Source: an uncultured Merdimonas sp. (GTDB lineage Bacteria; Bacillota; Clostridia; Lachnospirales; Lachnospiraceae). From it: 45,118 bases of DNA. A program made the translations under genes and the position numbers. Position 1 is the first letter of the stretch. Every line of letters starts with the position of its first letter. The notes under the pieces were generated by a model. The model saw only the letters and a list, made by a program, of their open reading frames with translations, was not told the DNA's origin and did no database searches. The stretch covers positions 1-45,118 of the forward strand of contig CALWQJ010000003.1 in assembly GCA_944383645.1 (NCBI GenBank). Reading direction: 5' to 3'. Shown in pieces: positions 24,638-31,887 of the stretch.

Positions 24638-24667
24638 AGTATAGCATACCCCCGGAAAGGCCCGCAA
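24638..24667 (-). promoter_or_regulatory. Probable promoter of the ABC/methyltransferase/FmdE operon
   Basis: On the minus strand TTGCGG (24667-24662) and TATACT (24643-24638) are 18 bases apart, with TATGC just upstream of the -10. The element lies in a GC-rich stem (CCCCCGG/CCGGGGG, about 24650-24680) that may also end the upstream carboxypeptidase transcript. No operator of the TTAG-N6-CTAA type is present. Confidence 0.4.
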
Positions 24668-24715
24668 GCCTCCCCGGGGGATGAAAAATCAGTTTTGTAT
24701 ACAAAATGTAACTCT

Positions 24716-25915
24716 TTACAGCAGAAACTTTTCCGCCGCCCGGAAAAAGCACCAGCGGATATCGACTGCCGCCGCCCGGTCCGCCACCTCCACCGGATAG
24801 GCCTTTACCGCCGTCCCGTTCAGATAATAGCAGACGCTTCCCACCACGGTCCCCGGCTCCACAGGAGCCGTGACCGCTTCCGGAAGCTCCGCCCTCACCT
24901 CGACCTCTTCCCCTTCCGCCATCAGAAGCTTCAGATCCGGCTCTTCTTTCGCAAGCTGCAGCCCCGTATAAGCCTGCTCCGCCAAATCCCCGCTTTCCGG
25001 AATGCCGTTTTTCACCACAATTTTTTCTGGCAGAACGTCCTGCCAGACACTTTGATACTGATAATGCTCCAGCCCGTAGCTCATAAGCTTGCGTGTGTCG
25101 CTCCATTTGTAGCTGCGGTTGTTCGGCCAGCCGCAGGCCAAAAGCGCTACGATAAAAGTCCGCCCGTCCCGTTCCAGGGCTCCCACATAGCAGTACCCGG
25201 CGTTATTGGTAAAGCCTGTTTTTCCCGAAAGCGCCCCCTCCATCATTCCCAGAAAGGCGTTCTTATTGCCCACCGTGAAGCTCCGTAATCCTTCCGCGTC
25301 CGAAAAGCTGTAGGCGTTCGTCCGGGTAATTTTCAGAAATTCCTCCTTCATCGGCGACTGGCAGATGCAGTAGCGCAAGGTCCGGGCCAGATCCGCCGCT
25401 GTGGTGGAATGGACGCCGTTCTCATCCTCCGCATCCAGTCCATTTGGGGTAATGAAATAGGTATCATAGCAGCCAATATCACGGGCCTTGGCATTCATCA
25501 GAGCCGCGAAGCCTTCCACAGAGCCGCCCACATGCTCCGCGACCGCCACTGCGGAGTCATTATGGGATTCCAGCATCAGGGAATAGAGCAGATCCTCCAG
25601 GCGGAACTGCTCTCCCGCCCGGATTCCCAGCTGGACGTCCGGCATGGACGCCGCGTAATCAGACACCGTCACCACCTCGTCCAGATTCGCGTTCTCCAGC
25701 GTGACAATCAAGGTCATGATTTTCGTGGTGCTGGCCATGGGACGCTGCTCATAACCATTTTTTTCAAAAAGGACGCGGCCGGAATCCCCATCCATCAGGA
25801 CGGCGGACTGGGCATAGAGCTGGCCCGGCCCGGAAGAAGGCTCCTGCGCGTAAGCCTTTGCCGGCATACAGAATACAAGCGCTGCCGCAAGCAGGATAGA
25901 AACTGTTTTTTTCAC
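24716..25915 (-). CDS. Serine-type D-Ala-D-Ala carboxypeptidase (DacF/DacA family)
   Basis: A 399-residue low-molecular-weight PBP that trims the terminal D-Ala of peptidoglycan. A signal peptide covers about 1-23 (cleavage after AYA). The catalytic motifs are STTK at 62-65, SHN at 117-119 and KTG at 232-234. A C-terminal beta domain (PBP5_C) starts near residue 290. In spore formers this family includes DacF, which acts on cortex, but placement alone does not prove that role. It is divergent from the Rpn remnant. A second paralogue lies at 42425-43672. Confidence 0.92.
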   Translation of the reverse strand: MKKTVSILLAAALVFCMPAKAYAQEPSSGPGQLYAQSAVLMDGDSGRVLFEKNGYEQRPMASTTKIMTLIVTLENANLDEVVTVSDYAASMPDVQLGIRAGEQFRLEDLLYSLMLESHNDSAVAVAEHVGGSVEGFAALMNAKARDIGCYDTYFITPNGLDAEDENGVHSTTAADLARTLRYCICQSPMKEEFLKITRTNAYSFSDAEGLRSFTVGNKNAFLGMMEGALSGKTGFTNNAGYCYVGALERDGRTFIVALLACGWPNNRSYKWSDTRKLMSYGLEHYQYQSVWQDVLPEKIVVKNGIPESGDLAEQAYTGLQLAKEEPDLKLLMAEGEEVEVRAELPEAVTAPVEPGTVVGSVCYYLNGTAVKAYPVEVADRAAAVDIRWCFFRAAEKFLL

Positions 25916-26082
25916 TTTTATACGCCCCGGAACTGGTTTCCTTCTATGTTTATTCTCTTGTTTTTCTTCTTATGTTATGATAGAATTAGTTTGTATCAAT
26001 CGATACGTTTTCCCGGCAGTTCGCCGGAAAAATCCCACATGTATTACTTTATTATTTTTATCACAGGAAAGGACATCTGCCT

Positions 26083-26884
26083 ATGAAACATGACACAAAT
26101 GGTTCATTGCAGGCTGTGACGTGGGGAACCGCGCCGCAGACAAAAGAGGAAACGCTGGAATTTCTGCGGAAATCGCCTATTCTTTACCGCAGCTTCCATG
26201 CGCTAAAAATGCCTATGCTTTTCCAGCCGAGCGCATTTCCTGCTATTCCGCAGACCTAATCATGCGCCAGTATATGAGAGGCAAAGGCAAGAACAGAAGT
26301 TTCTCCTACCGGGACATCAAAAAAGTGTATGTGATCGTGCTGTTTGAAAAAAGCACAGCCATCTTCCACCAATTTCCGGACAGCTATATACACTATGGGA
26401 AAACGCGTTTTAACACTGGGCTTAGGCTGGATCTTCTACAGGAATACTGTCTGATAGCACTTGACGTATTCCGGAAAATTCCGTATCCTGAAGATGAAGG
26501 AAATGAGCAAAGAGCATGGCTTTCCTTTCTGACTACCGAAAATCTGGAAGATGCAGAACGCTTAATAAGAAATTATCCCTGGCTGGAAGAAATCTATCAG
26601 GAAATAGCCATGCTTCGCCGTAAACCGGAGGAGGTGCTTGCTATGTGGTCCGACGCGCTGCGGATATTAGATGAAAATACGATGAAGCTCTATGTGGAGG
26701 AGCTGGAAGAAAAGCTGAAAAATGTCCTGGAAGAAAGAGATTCCACGATTCTGGAAAAAACTCTGAAATCAAGCAAAAAGACTCCGAAATCAAGGCTAAA
26801 GATTCTGAAATCAAAGCCAAAGACTCCCGAATCGCCGCTCTTGAAAAGCAGCTTGCAGAGCTTCTGGCCTCACAAAATTCATAA
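26083..26884 (+). pseudogene. Rpn / PD-(D/E)XK nuclease family transposase, deleted and frameshifted
   Basis: AGGAAAGGA precedes ATG 26083. The first about 45 codons read HDTNGSLQAVTWGTAPQTK and EETLEFLRKSPILYRSFHAL, then the homologous protein jumps to another frame at AYAFPAERISCYSADLIMRQY. About 100 codons that carry the nuclease core in relatives are missing. The middle is well kept (DIKKVYVIVLFEKS, TGLRLDLLQEYCLIALDVFRK). A second frameshift at an A6 run near 26756-26761 moves the natural tail, heptad repeats of DSEIKAK then RIAALEKQLAELLASQNS, into a third frame ending at 26884. The gene is not functional as read. Confidence 0.82.
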
Positions 26885-26899
26885 TGAGTAAAACACATT

Positions 26900-26941
26900 C
26901 CGCCCGTACCAGCGTCTTTTGGATTCTGCCAGTACGGGCGG
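26900..26941 (-). terminator. Hairpin downstream of the Feo operon
   Basis: CCGCCCGTAC (26900-26909) and GTACGGGCGG (26932-26941) are perfect 10-bp arms with a 22-base loop. On the minus strand the stem is followed by AATGTGTTTTAC, a weak U tract. It lies 65 bases after the Cys-rich FeoB-associated gene and close to the end of the convergent Rpn remnant. Confidence 0.5.
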
Positions 26942-27006
26942 AGTGCGGATCAAAGAGTGTAAATTTAAGTAAACCCAGCTTCTGCGCTGTTTCTGTCTCA
27001 CGCGCT

Positions 27007-27180
27007 TTACGGATGCGGCTTCATCGCGCTATCCCCGCAGCCGTGGGAGCCGCCGCAGCCGCTGCAGCCTGCGCAGCCGCAGCCGCAGGACGAACCGCCC
27101 TTCTTTTTATTGCGGATGATGAACCGGATGCAGAAGAATAACGCCGCTGCAACCAGCAGGATTACAATGATATCTGTCAT
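27007..27180 (-). CDS. FeoB-associated Cys-rich membrane protein
   Basis: A 57-residue peptide from ATG 27180, placed after GGAGGAAGGCTGAC. One N-terminal transmembrane helix (IIVILLVAAALFFCIRFII, about 4-22) is followed by a basic stretch and a Cys/Gly-rich tail with seven Cys (SCGCGCAGCSGCGGSHGCGD). The family is found next to feoB in many anaerobes and may bind or deliver Fe2+, but no activity is established. It begins next to the stop of the Fur-like gene. Confidence 0.88.
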   Translation of the reverse strand: MTDIIVILLVAAALFFCIRFIIRNKKKGGSSCGCGCAGCSGCGGSHGCGDSAMKPHP

Positions 27181-27181
27181 G

Positions 27182-27433
27182 TCAGCCTTCCTCCTTCCCG
27201 TCTCCGATACGGTACAGGTTCCTCCGGTCAATGAGCCCTGCTTCCTCCAGGGTCTTTATCATCCGGTATACGGTAGCAATCCCCACCGTCTGATCCTTTT
27301 CCCGAACCTGGTAATAGATCTCCTTGCAGCAGGAGCAGTCATGTTCCAGTATGGCGCCTATAATCAGCTTTCTCTGCTTTGTAATCCGGAACCCCTGTTC
27401 CCTTAAGCGTCTGATAACCATGTCCTGGCTCAT
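27182..27433 (-). CDS. Fur-family protein consisting only of the DNA-binding domain
   Basis: An 83-residue protein. It aligns with the N-terminal winged helix of Fur: LREQGFRITKQRKLIIGAIL, then KEIYYQVREKDQTVGIATVYRMIKTLEEAGLI, including the TVYR recognition helix. The C-terminal dimerisation and metal-binding domain (about 60 residues with the His/Glu sites) is absent: after NLYRIGDGKEEG the gene ends in TGA. It lies between feoB and the Cys-rich gene in the same direction. It may be a natural short regulator of this locus or a truncated Fur; the frame shows no sign of remaining downstream Fur sequence. Confidence 0.82.
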   Translation of the reverse strand: MSQDMVIRRLREQGFRITKQRKLIIGAILEHDCSCCKEIYYQVREKDQTVGIATVYRMIKTLEEAGLIDRRNLYRIGDGKEEG

Positions 27434-27484
27434 ATCCTGCCTTCCTTTCCTGCTACAATATCACATTTTTTCTGTTTTATAAAG

Positions 27485-29680
27485 CTAATTCATAAAAAGT
27501 CCGCCGATTACGTTTACCAGAAGAGAAACTACGTACGCGGTCAGCATCTGGACACCGACTGCCTTTCCAAGCTCCTTCCAAGTCTTCAGCTCACGCTTCA
27601 TGGCGCCTACCGCCGCAAAGCAGGGCATGCACAGAAGGTTGAATACCATATAAGCGTACGCCGCAGATTTGGTCGCGATATCCTCATGCAGAGTCGGCAG
27701 GGCGTTCTCGTCCCCTCCCTCAAACAGAATACTCTCGGAGTAGATATCAGGAGCCGCCTCCGGATCGTAGGTTCCTCCTTCAAAACCAAGCTCCTCCAGC
27801 TCCTCCGGGCTGTACTGGGAGAAATAGCCCTCCAGGTATTCCGGTGAAACATCCTCGTCATACAGCTGCGCGAAGGTTACGACTACATTTTCCTTGGCAA
27901 TCCAGCCGGTTACGATAGCCGCTGCCGGCCGCCATTCGCCGAAGCCCTGGGGCTTAAAGATCGGGGCCAGCACATTGCCCAGACCTGCCATGAAACTGTC
28001 ATCCATCTCGCACATAATGCTTCCGTCTTCATTGGCCGCCGCGTTGTTTCCGTTGAAAGAGTCTATATTGAAATTCGACAGGAACCAGATCAGGATCGTG
28101 GATACGAAGATTACGGTTCCAGCTTTCTGCGCGTAAGCCTTTACCTTCTCCCAGCCATGCATGGCAATGGTCTTCACGGTCGGGATGCGGTACTGGGGCA
28201 GCTCCATGATGAAATTGGAGGTCTCATCCTTATACACGAATTTATTCAGCAGCAGGGAGACGATAATTGCTACCACAATACTGAAAATGTACAGGGAATA
28301 GGTCACCGCCGTCTGATTGCTGTCCGCGAACAGCGTAGACACAATCAGGGCGAAAATCGGGAGCTTCGCGCCGCAGGGCATGAAGCCGCAGAGGATTGTG
28401 GTGATCTTTCTGTCCTTCTCAGATTCCATCGTACGGGTCGCCATAACAGCCGGGACCGAGCAGCCGAAGCCCTGCAGAAGCGGGATAAACGCGCGTCCGG
28501 AAAGTCCGAAGCGGCGGAAAATCCGGTCAAGCACGAAAGCGACACGCGCCATATAGCCGCAGTCCTCCAGGAAGGAAACCAGCACGTACAGCACCAGAAT
28601 CAGCGGCAGGAATCCAAGCACCGCCCCGATGCCTCCCATGATGCCGTCAATCACCAGGGAATACACCCAGGGAGACGCGTTCCCCACCAGGCCTTCCACC
28701 AGTCCGGTCACCCAGCCCCACGCGGTCTCGACCACGCCAGCCAGCCAGATACCGGGGCTGTTGATGCCCAGAAACAGGAAGTTTTCGCTGTTGGTGCAGG
28801 CAAACAGAAGATACATAATAACCGCGAAAATCGGCAGGGCCAGAATCCGGTTGGTCAGAATTTTGTCTGCTTTATCAGACCTGGTTTCCACATGTCCGGT
28901 TCTGCCCTTCTTTACCGTATCCTTTACAACCCTGGAAATGTATTGGTAACGCTGGTCCGCTATCACAGCTTCCAGGTCTGCGCCGGCGCCGTAGCTGTCC
29001 GCCACAATCCTCTCCGCCTGGCTCTTCAGCTCAGCGGAAACTCTTTCCGCAACCTTTTCATCGTTCTCGAGCAGCTTGATGGCCTTCCAGCCGCTGTCCG
29101 CTTCGCCGGCGGCGTCCAGCGCTTCTTTGATCTTCGCCGCCGCCGCGTCCAGCTTTTCATCGAAAATCGGGAGTTTCTTCGGGGCCTTTTTCGCTTTGGC
29201 AGTCTCCACAGCCTCAGCCATCAGCTCCGGCACGCCCTTTCCTTTGCGGGCAGTAACCGGAACCACCGGAACGCCAAGAATTTCCGAAAGTTTTTCCGCG
29301 TTAATCTTGTCTCCCCTGGCCTCCACTTCGTCCATCATGTTCAGGGCGATGACGGTCGGGATGCCGGTCTCCAGAATCTGAAGAGTCAGATACAGGTTGC
29401 GCTCAATGCTTGTGGCGTCCACAATATCGATGACCGCATCCGGCTTTTCCATCACAATATAATCTCTGGCAATGACCTCCTCGGCAGAGTACGGGGACAG
29501 GGAATAGGTACCCGGAAGATCCATGATAAGAATTTCTTTATTCTTCTTGTATGTACCTTCTTTTTTATCCACCGTAACGCCCGGCCAGTTTCCGACGCGC
29601 TGTCTGGATCCAGTCAGCTCATTAAATAAGGTTGTTTTTCCGCAGTTGGGATTTCCCGCCAGCGCAATTACATATGACAT
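27485..29680 (-). CDS. feoB: Ferrous iron transporter FeoB
   Basis: A 731-residue Fe2+ transporter. The N-terminal G domain has GNPNCGKTTLFN (G1, about 9-20), a G2 Thr in PGVTVD, DLPGTYSLSP (G3, about 54) and NMMDE (G4, about 114). A helical GDP-dissociation-inhibitor-like domain follows. The membrane part has paired gate motifs GCSVPAVMATRTME near 405 and CGFMPCGAKLPIF near 435, then the second gate WIAKENVVVTFAQLY. GGAGG precedes the ATG. A tandem palindromic operator lies 30 bases upstream. Confidence 0.97.
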   Translation of the reverse strand: MSYVIALAGNPNCGKTTLFNELTGSRQRVGNWPGVTVDKKEGTYKKNKEILIMDLPGTYSLSPYSAEEVIARDYIVMEKPDAVIDIVDATSIERNLYLTLQILETGIPTVIALNMMDEVEARGDKINAEKLSEILGVPVVPVTARKGKGVPELMAEAVETAKAKKAPKKLPIFDEKLDAAAAKIKEALDAAGEADSGWKAIKLLENDEKVAERVSAELKSQAERIVADSYGAGADLEAVIADQRYQYISRVVKDTVKKGRTGHVETRSDKADKILTNRILALPIFAVIMYLLFACTNSENFLFLGINSPGIWLAGVVETAWGWVTGLVEGLVGNASPWVYSLVIDGIMGGIGAVLGFLPLILVLYVLVSFLEDCGYMARVAFVLDRIFRRFGLSGRAFIPLLQGFGCSVPAVMATRTMESEKDRKITTILCGFMPCGAKLPIFALIVSTLFADSNQTAVTYSLYIFSIVVAIIVSLLLNKFVYKDETSNFIMELPQYRIPTVKTIAMHGWEKVKAYAQKAGTVIFVSTILIWFLSNFNIDSFNGNNAAANEDGSIMCEMDDSFMAGLGNVLAPIFKPQGFGEWRPAAAIVTGWIAKENVVVTFAQLYDEDVSPEYLEGYFSQYSPEELEELGFEGGTYDPEAAPDIYSESILFEGGDENALPTLHEDIATKSAAYAYMVFNLLCMPCFAAVGAMKRELKTWKELGKAVGVQMLTAYVVSLLVNVIGGLFMN

Positions 29681-29709
29681 CTTTTTCTTCCTCCACTCGT
29701 TCCGCTCAG

Positions 29710-29737
29710 TTAGCTTATGTTAATTAGATTACACTAA
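29710..29737 (-). promoter_or_regulatory. Tandem TTAG-N6-CTAA operator upstream of feoB
   Basis: Two 14-bp units lie back to back: TTAG-CTTATG-TTAA (29710-29723) and TTAG-ATTACA-CTAA (29724-29737). The second is a perfect match to a palindrome that recurs at 30379-30392, 31809-31822 and 31874-31887. The position just upstream of the feoB ribosome site suits a repressor site. The pattern recalls DtxR/IdeR-class half sites, but no such regulator is encoded in this window. Confidence 0.55.
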
Positions 29738-29804
29738 CTTACTGCGTAAAATTATGGGTCAAGCCGACCTTAACCCGAAATTCCATTCTGTATTTCCTGC
29801 TGTC

Positions 29805-30023
29805 TTACTCCACTTCGATGCGCGCCGCTTCCTCTTTGCGGAGGCTGAGCTCGTAGCCGCGGACATTGATCTCTACTGGATCGCCCAGGGGCGCCACCTT
29901 GATCACCTTCACCTCCACGCCGGGAGTGATTCCCATATCCATAATTCTGCGCTTCAGCTGTCCGCTCTCACCGATGGACACCACCCTGCCGGACTGGCCC
30001 GGCTTCATTTCCTTCAGTGTCAT
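29805..30023 (-). CDS. feoA: FeoA domain protein
   Basis: A 72-residue SH3-like protein (MTLKEMKPGQSGRVVSIGES, RIMDMGITPGVEVKVIKVAPLGDPVEI-type core seen as MDMGITPGVEV and APLGDP). FeoA binds the FeoB complex in the cytosol and is needed for Fe2+ uptake. I chose ATG 30023 because FeoA proteins are normally about 75 residues; an in-frame ATG at 30047 would add eight residues with a weaker ribosome site. It precedes feoB by 124 bases. Confidence 0.88.
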   Translation of the reverse strand: MTLKEMKPGQSGRVVSIGESGQLKRRIMDMGITPGVEVKVIKVAPLGDPVEINVRGYELSLRKEEAARIEVE

Positions 30024-30065
30024 TCCTCGTCTGCCCTCTCTTTCCATATTCTCATGCTCAAAGGA

Positions 30066-30290
30066 CTAGGCAACCATAATCTGGGAAGCCAGGCCCCGGT
30101 TTAAGGCAATTCTTACGCCCTTGACAAGGAGAATCATGCCGCTGGGGTTCTCCCCCACCACCTGCACCTTCTCGCCTTTTACAAAGCCAAGATCCTGAAG
30201 ATGGCGCTTCACTTCTTCCTTTCCATGGAACTCCTGAATTGTCCTCGTCTCTCCAATCTCCATCATTGCCAGTGCCATAAGCCTCTCCAT
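30066..30290 (-). CDS. Second FeoA domain protein
   Basis: A 74-residue FeoA paralogue (MALAMMEIGETRTIQEFHGK, HLQDLGFVKGEKVQVVGENPSG, VRIALNRGLASQIMV). I chose ATG 30290 after AGGAGAAAGG; ATG 30278 is an alternative and the frame is open further up. In many clostridia two divergent FeoA proteins precede FeoB, one of which may have a regulatory role. It is the first gene behind the promoter at 30343-30371. Confidence 0.87.
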   Translation of the reverse strand: MERLMALAMMEIGETRTIQEFHGKEEVKRHLQDLGFVKGEKVQVVGENPSGMILLVKGVRIALNRGLASQIMVA

Positions 30291-30311
30291 CCTTTCTCCT
30301 CTTAAGCATTT

Positions 30312-30371
30312 GAGAATAACTATCATTTTCTTTTCAGTCATTATTAAAGCACTTTTTTCCAGAGTTGTCAA
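30312..30371 (-). promoter_or_regulatory. feo promoter with Fur-like box
   Basis: On the minus strand TTGACA (30371-30366) and TTTAAT (30348-30343) are exactly 17 bases apart. A 19-bp Fur-like box, GAAAATGATAGTTATTCTC on the minus strand (30330-30312), lies over the expected start of transcription. It matches the classical 19-bp Fur consensus at 15 positions by my count. Iron-loaded Fur would repress here. Confidence 0.65.
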
Positions 30372-30392
30372 TGACTAATTTGTTATAACTAA
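30365..30392 (-). promoter_or_regulatory. TTAG-N6-CTAA type operator pair at the feo promoter
   Basis: TTTG-TTATAA-CTAA (30379-30392) matches the palindrome with one base change. It is preceded directly by a poorer 14-bp unit TTGT-CAATGA-CTAA (30365-30378) that covers the -35. The back-to-back spacing is the same as upstream of feoB. The location would allow repression by blocking polymerase. Confidence 0.45.
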
Positions 30393-30406
30393 CAATTTGT
30401 TACGAT

Positions 30407-30820
30407 TCAGCCCAGGAGCGCCTTCGCAAGCCCTGCCAGGTTCTCCTGATCTTCATCGCCCGGTTCGTTATTGGCGATGACGGTTCCCACCACATCAGCC
30501 CCGGCCTCCTTCATGCGCGCTTCCCATTTGCGCATCCATTCGCCGTCGCCCCAGTCGTAGGATCCGAAAAGACCTATTTTCTTTCCGGAAGCGAATTTCT
30601 CCACCTCCTGCACGAAGGGCTCCATCTCCCCCTCGTCCAGTTCCTCGTCTCCCATGGCCGAGCAGCCCAGGGCAAATACCGCTTCTCCTTCCAGATCGGA
30701 GGGGGACGCAGAAGATACCTCCTGCACCTTTGCGCTTCCTCCCAGCTTTTCCAGCTCCTCTCCCAGCATCTGCGCCATACGCTCTGTATTTCCCGTACTG
30801 CTCCAATATACTACCTTCAT
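30407..30820 (-). CDS. Flavodoxin
   Basis: A 137-residue FMN electron carrier of the short-chain clostridial type. The FMN-phosphate loop is YWSSTGNTERMAQ near 4-16, and the second and third FMN loops are ALGCSAMGDEELDEGEMEPF and GLFGSYDWGDGEWM. ATG 30820 is spaced 6 bases from AGGAGG; ATG 30823 directly before it is equally in frame. The gene lies between DUF3793 and the FeoA pair, and flavodoxin is a common substitute for ferredoxin under iron limitation. A CCCCTG/CAGGGG hairpin without a U tract lies upstream at 30863-30879. Confidence 0.93.
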   Translation of the reverse strand: MKVVYWSSTGNTERMAQMLGEELEKLGGSAKVQEVSSASPSDLEGEAVFALGCSAMGDEELDEGEMEPFVQEVEKFASGKKIGLFGSYDWGDGEWMRKWEARMKEAGADVVGTVIANNEPGDEDQENLAGLAKALLG

Positions 30821-30933
30821 CATTTTCCTCCTCGCATTCCTTTTCTTGCTGATTATTATTTTCCCCTGCCCGGCAGGGGGATCAAAAGCCCAAAGGCCTT
30901 ATCTCCTGTTTTTTGTCCTGGGTTCCCTTTTTG

Positions 30934-31506
30934 TCAGCCTGCCGCTTCCGCAGCGCTCTCACCCAGTCCCCGGCCTGCCGCCACCATGGCAGTCAGGGCC
31001 GCCCGGAGCCTGTCGTAAAGGCGGAACACCTCCGCAGCCCGCTCCACGTTTTCATAAACCTTCCAGTACCCGCACGCCAGGGCGTCCTTTCCTCCATGAG
31101 CGATAAAGCCCTCGATGTCTCCCAGCGGATACTCCAGAAAAAGGCCTATCTCGTGGGGAAATACTCCTCCCTGCTTCTGATACCTCTCATATCTTCCGGC
31201 CAGAAGTTCCAGCATTTCCGGCAGCCTCCCATCTTCATAGCCGTAGGCCTCAAGGAAACTTCGGTGTTCCTTTCTGCCAAGATAATCCGCAAGCCTCTCC
31301 CGGTCATAAATAAAAAGATGGCAGTATTTCCGACAGCCGCAGAGCCTTATCCAGGAAAGGCCGCTTCCTTTCAGGGCCTCCGGCAAATGTATCTCCAGCT
31401 CCCTGGGCGCCGCCACCAGATTCGCCGTCTTCCGTCTGCAGAGAACCGGCGCGCAGTGATTGGCAAGCAGCTTCTCCAGCTGCTCCCGTCCCTTCGCCCC
31501 ATCCAT
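30934..31506 (-). CDS. DUF3793 family protein
   Basis: A 190-residue protein of unknown function. Recognisable family features are LANHCAPVLCRRKTANLV near the start, the RLCGCRKYCHLFIYDRERL stretch with clustered Cys, then GGVFPHEIGLFLEYPLGDIEGFI and CGYWKVYENVERAAEVFRLY, the most conserved region. The ATG shares one base with the stop of the DUF2325 gene (TGATG), so the two are coupled. The family often lies near flavodoxin and Feo genes in Clostridia, which suggests an iron or heme link; this is inference. Confidence 0.83.
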   Translation of the reverse strand: MDGAKGREQLEKLLANHCAPVLCRRKTANLVAAPRELEIHLPEALKGSGLSWIRLCGCRKYCHLFIYDRERLADYLGRKEHRSFLEAYGYEDGRLPEMLELLAGRYERYQKQGGVFPHEIGLFLEYPLGDIEGFIAHGGKDALACGYWKVYENVERAAEVFRLYDRLRAALTAMVAAGRGLGESAAEAAG

Positions 31507-31784
31507 CAGCAGTAATTCCCCAGGATCTCTTCCAGGGCGGCGCGGCTGCTGGTATGGCAGCGGACTACCTCGATATTGTTCCGCTTCGCCTCGTCCAGCG
31601 CGCATTTCACCATCTTATGGGACACTGTATTCGTAAACAGCACAAATAAATCCGGCTTTCCCATCTGTTTTTTCAAATCTCCGGCCATCTGGGTGAAAAC
31701 CTTTGCCTTACATTTGTATGCCTTGCAGATGTCATGGTACTGGCGGACCATCCGGTCATGTCCCCCGATAATCACAATACTCAT
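31506..31784 (-). CDS. DUF2325 domain protein
   Basis: A 92-residue protein with an alternating beta-alpha pattern (MSIVIIGGHDRMVRQYHDI, KAKVFTQMAGDLKKQM, PDLFVLFTNTVSHKMVKCAL, EVVRCHTSSRAALEEIL). DUF2325 members resemble a small Rossmann-like domain with a GGH motif; no biochemical role is established. GGAGGTAAGACGCGT precedes the ATG. A TTAG-N6-CTAA palindrome is only 25 bases upstream. It heads the DUF2325-DUF3793-flavodoxin stretch. Confidence 0.85.
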   Translation of the reverse strand: MSIVIIGGHDRMVRQYHDICKAYKCKAKVFTQMAGDLKKQMGKPDLFVLFTNTVSHKMVKCALDEAKRNNIEVVRCHTSSRAALEEILGNYC

Positions 31785-31808
31785 ACGCGTCTTACCTCCG
31801 CTCTTTTA

Positions 31809-31822
31809 TTAGTCTAAACTAA
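31809..31822 (-). promoter_or_regulatory. TTAG-N6-CTAA operator upstream of DUF2325
   Basis: TTAG-TCTAAA-CTAA is a perfect instance of the palindrome seen before feoB. A possible promoter on the minus strand, TTTAAC-16-TAGACT, would have its -10 inside this site. It places DUF2325-DUF3793-flavodoxin under the same control as the Feo genes. Confidence 0.55.
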
Positions 31823-31835
31823 CTCCTGTCCTGTT

Positions 31836-31870
31836 AAAAAGAATCCACCTGCAGGGGGGATTCTTTTTTT
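31836..31870. terminator. Bidirectional terminator between two operator sites
   Basis: AAAAAGAATCC (31836-31846) pairs with GGATTCTTTTT (31858-31868) around ACCTGCAGGGG. Both strands give a stem followed by a U run. It isolates the DUF2325 unit from whatever is transcribed from the right (the PAP2-like gene at 32005 is 135 bases away). Confidence 0.7.
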
Positions 31871-31873
31871 AAA

Positions 31874-31887
31874 TTAGTTATTACTAA
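31874..31887 (-). promoter_or_regulatory. Fourth TTAG-N6-CTAA palindrome
   Basis: TTAG-TTATTA-CTAA matches the palindrome perfectly and is followed by C as at the other three sites. It lies beyond the terminator, 65 bases from the previous copy, and has no gene of its own that I can see in 31888-32004. It could be an upstream partner site allowing looping or an operator of a promoter I did not resolve. Confidence 0.45.

Noticed and set aside
24538..24715. Cobalamin riboswitch upstream of the ABC importer
   Set aside because: No B12-box or other conserved riboswitch sequence is visible; the interval is also short.
25985..26035. GTATC-AATC-GATAC palindrome and CCGGC/GCCGG hairpin between the carboxypeptidase and the Rpn remnant
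   Set aside because: Short, single copy, and no clear promoter spacing to make it an operator or terminator.
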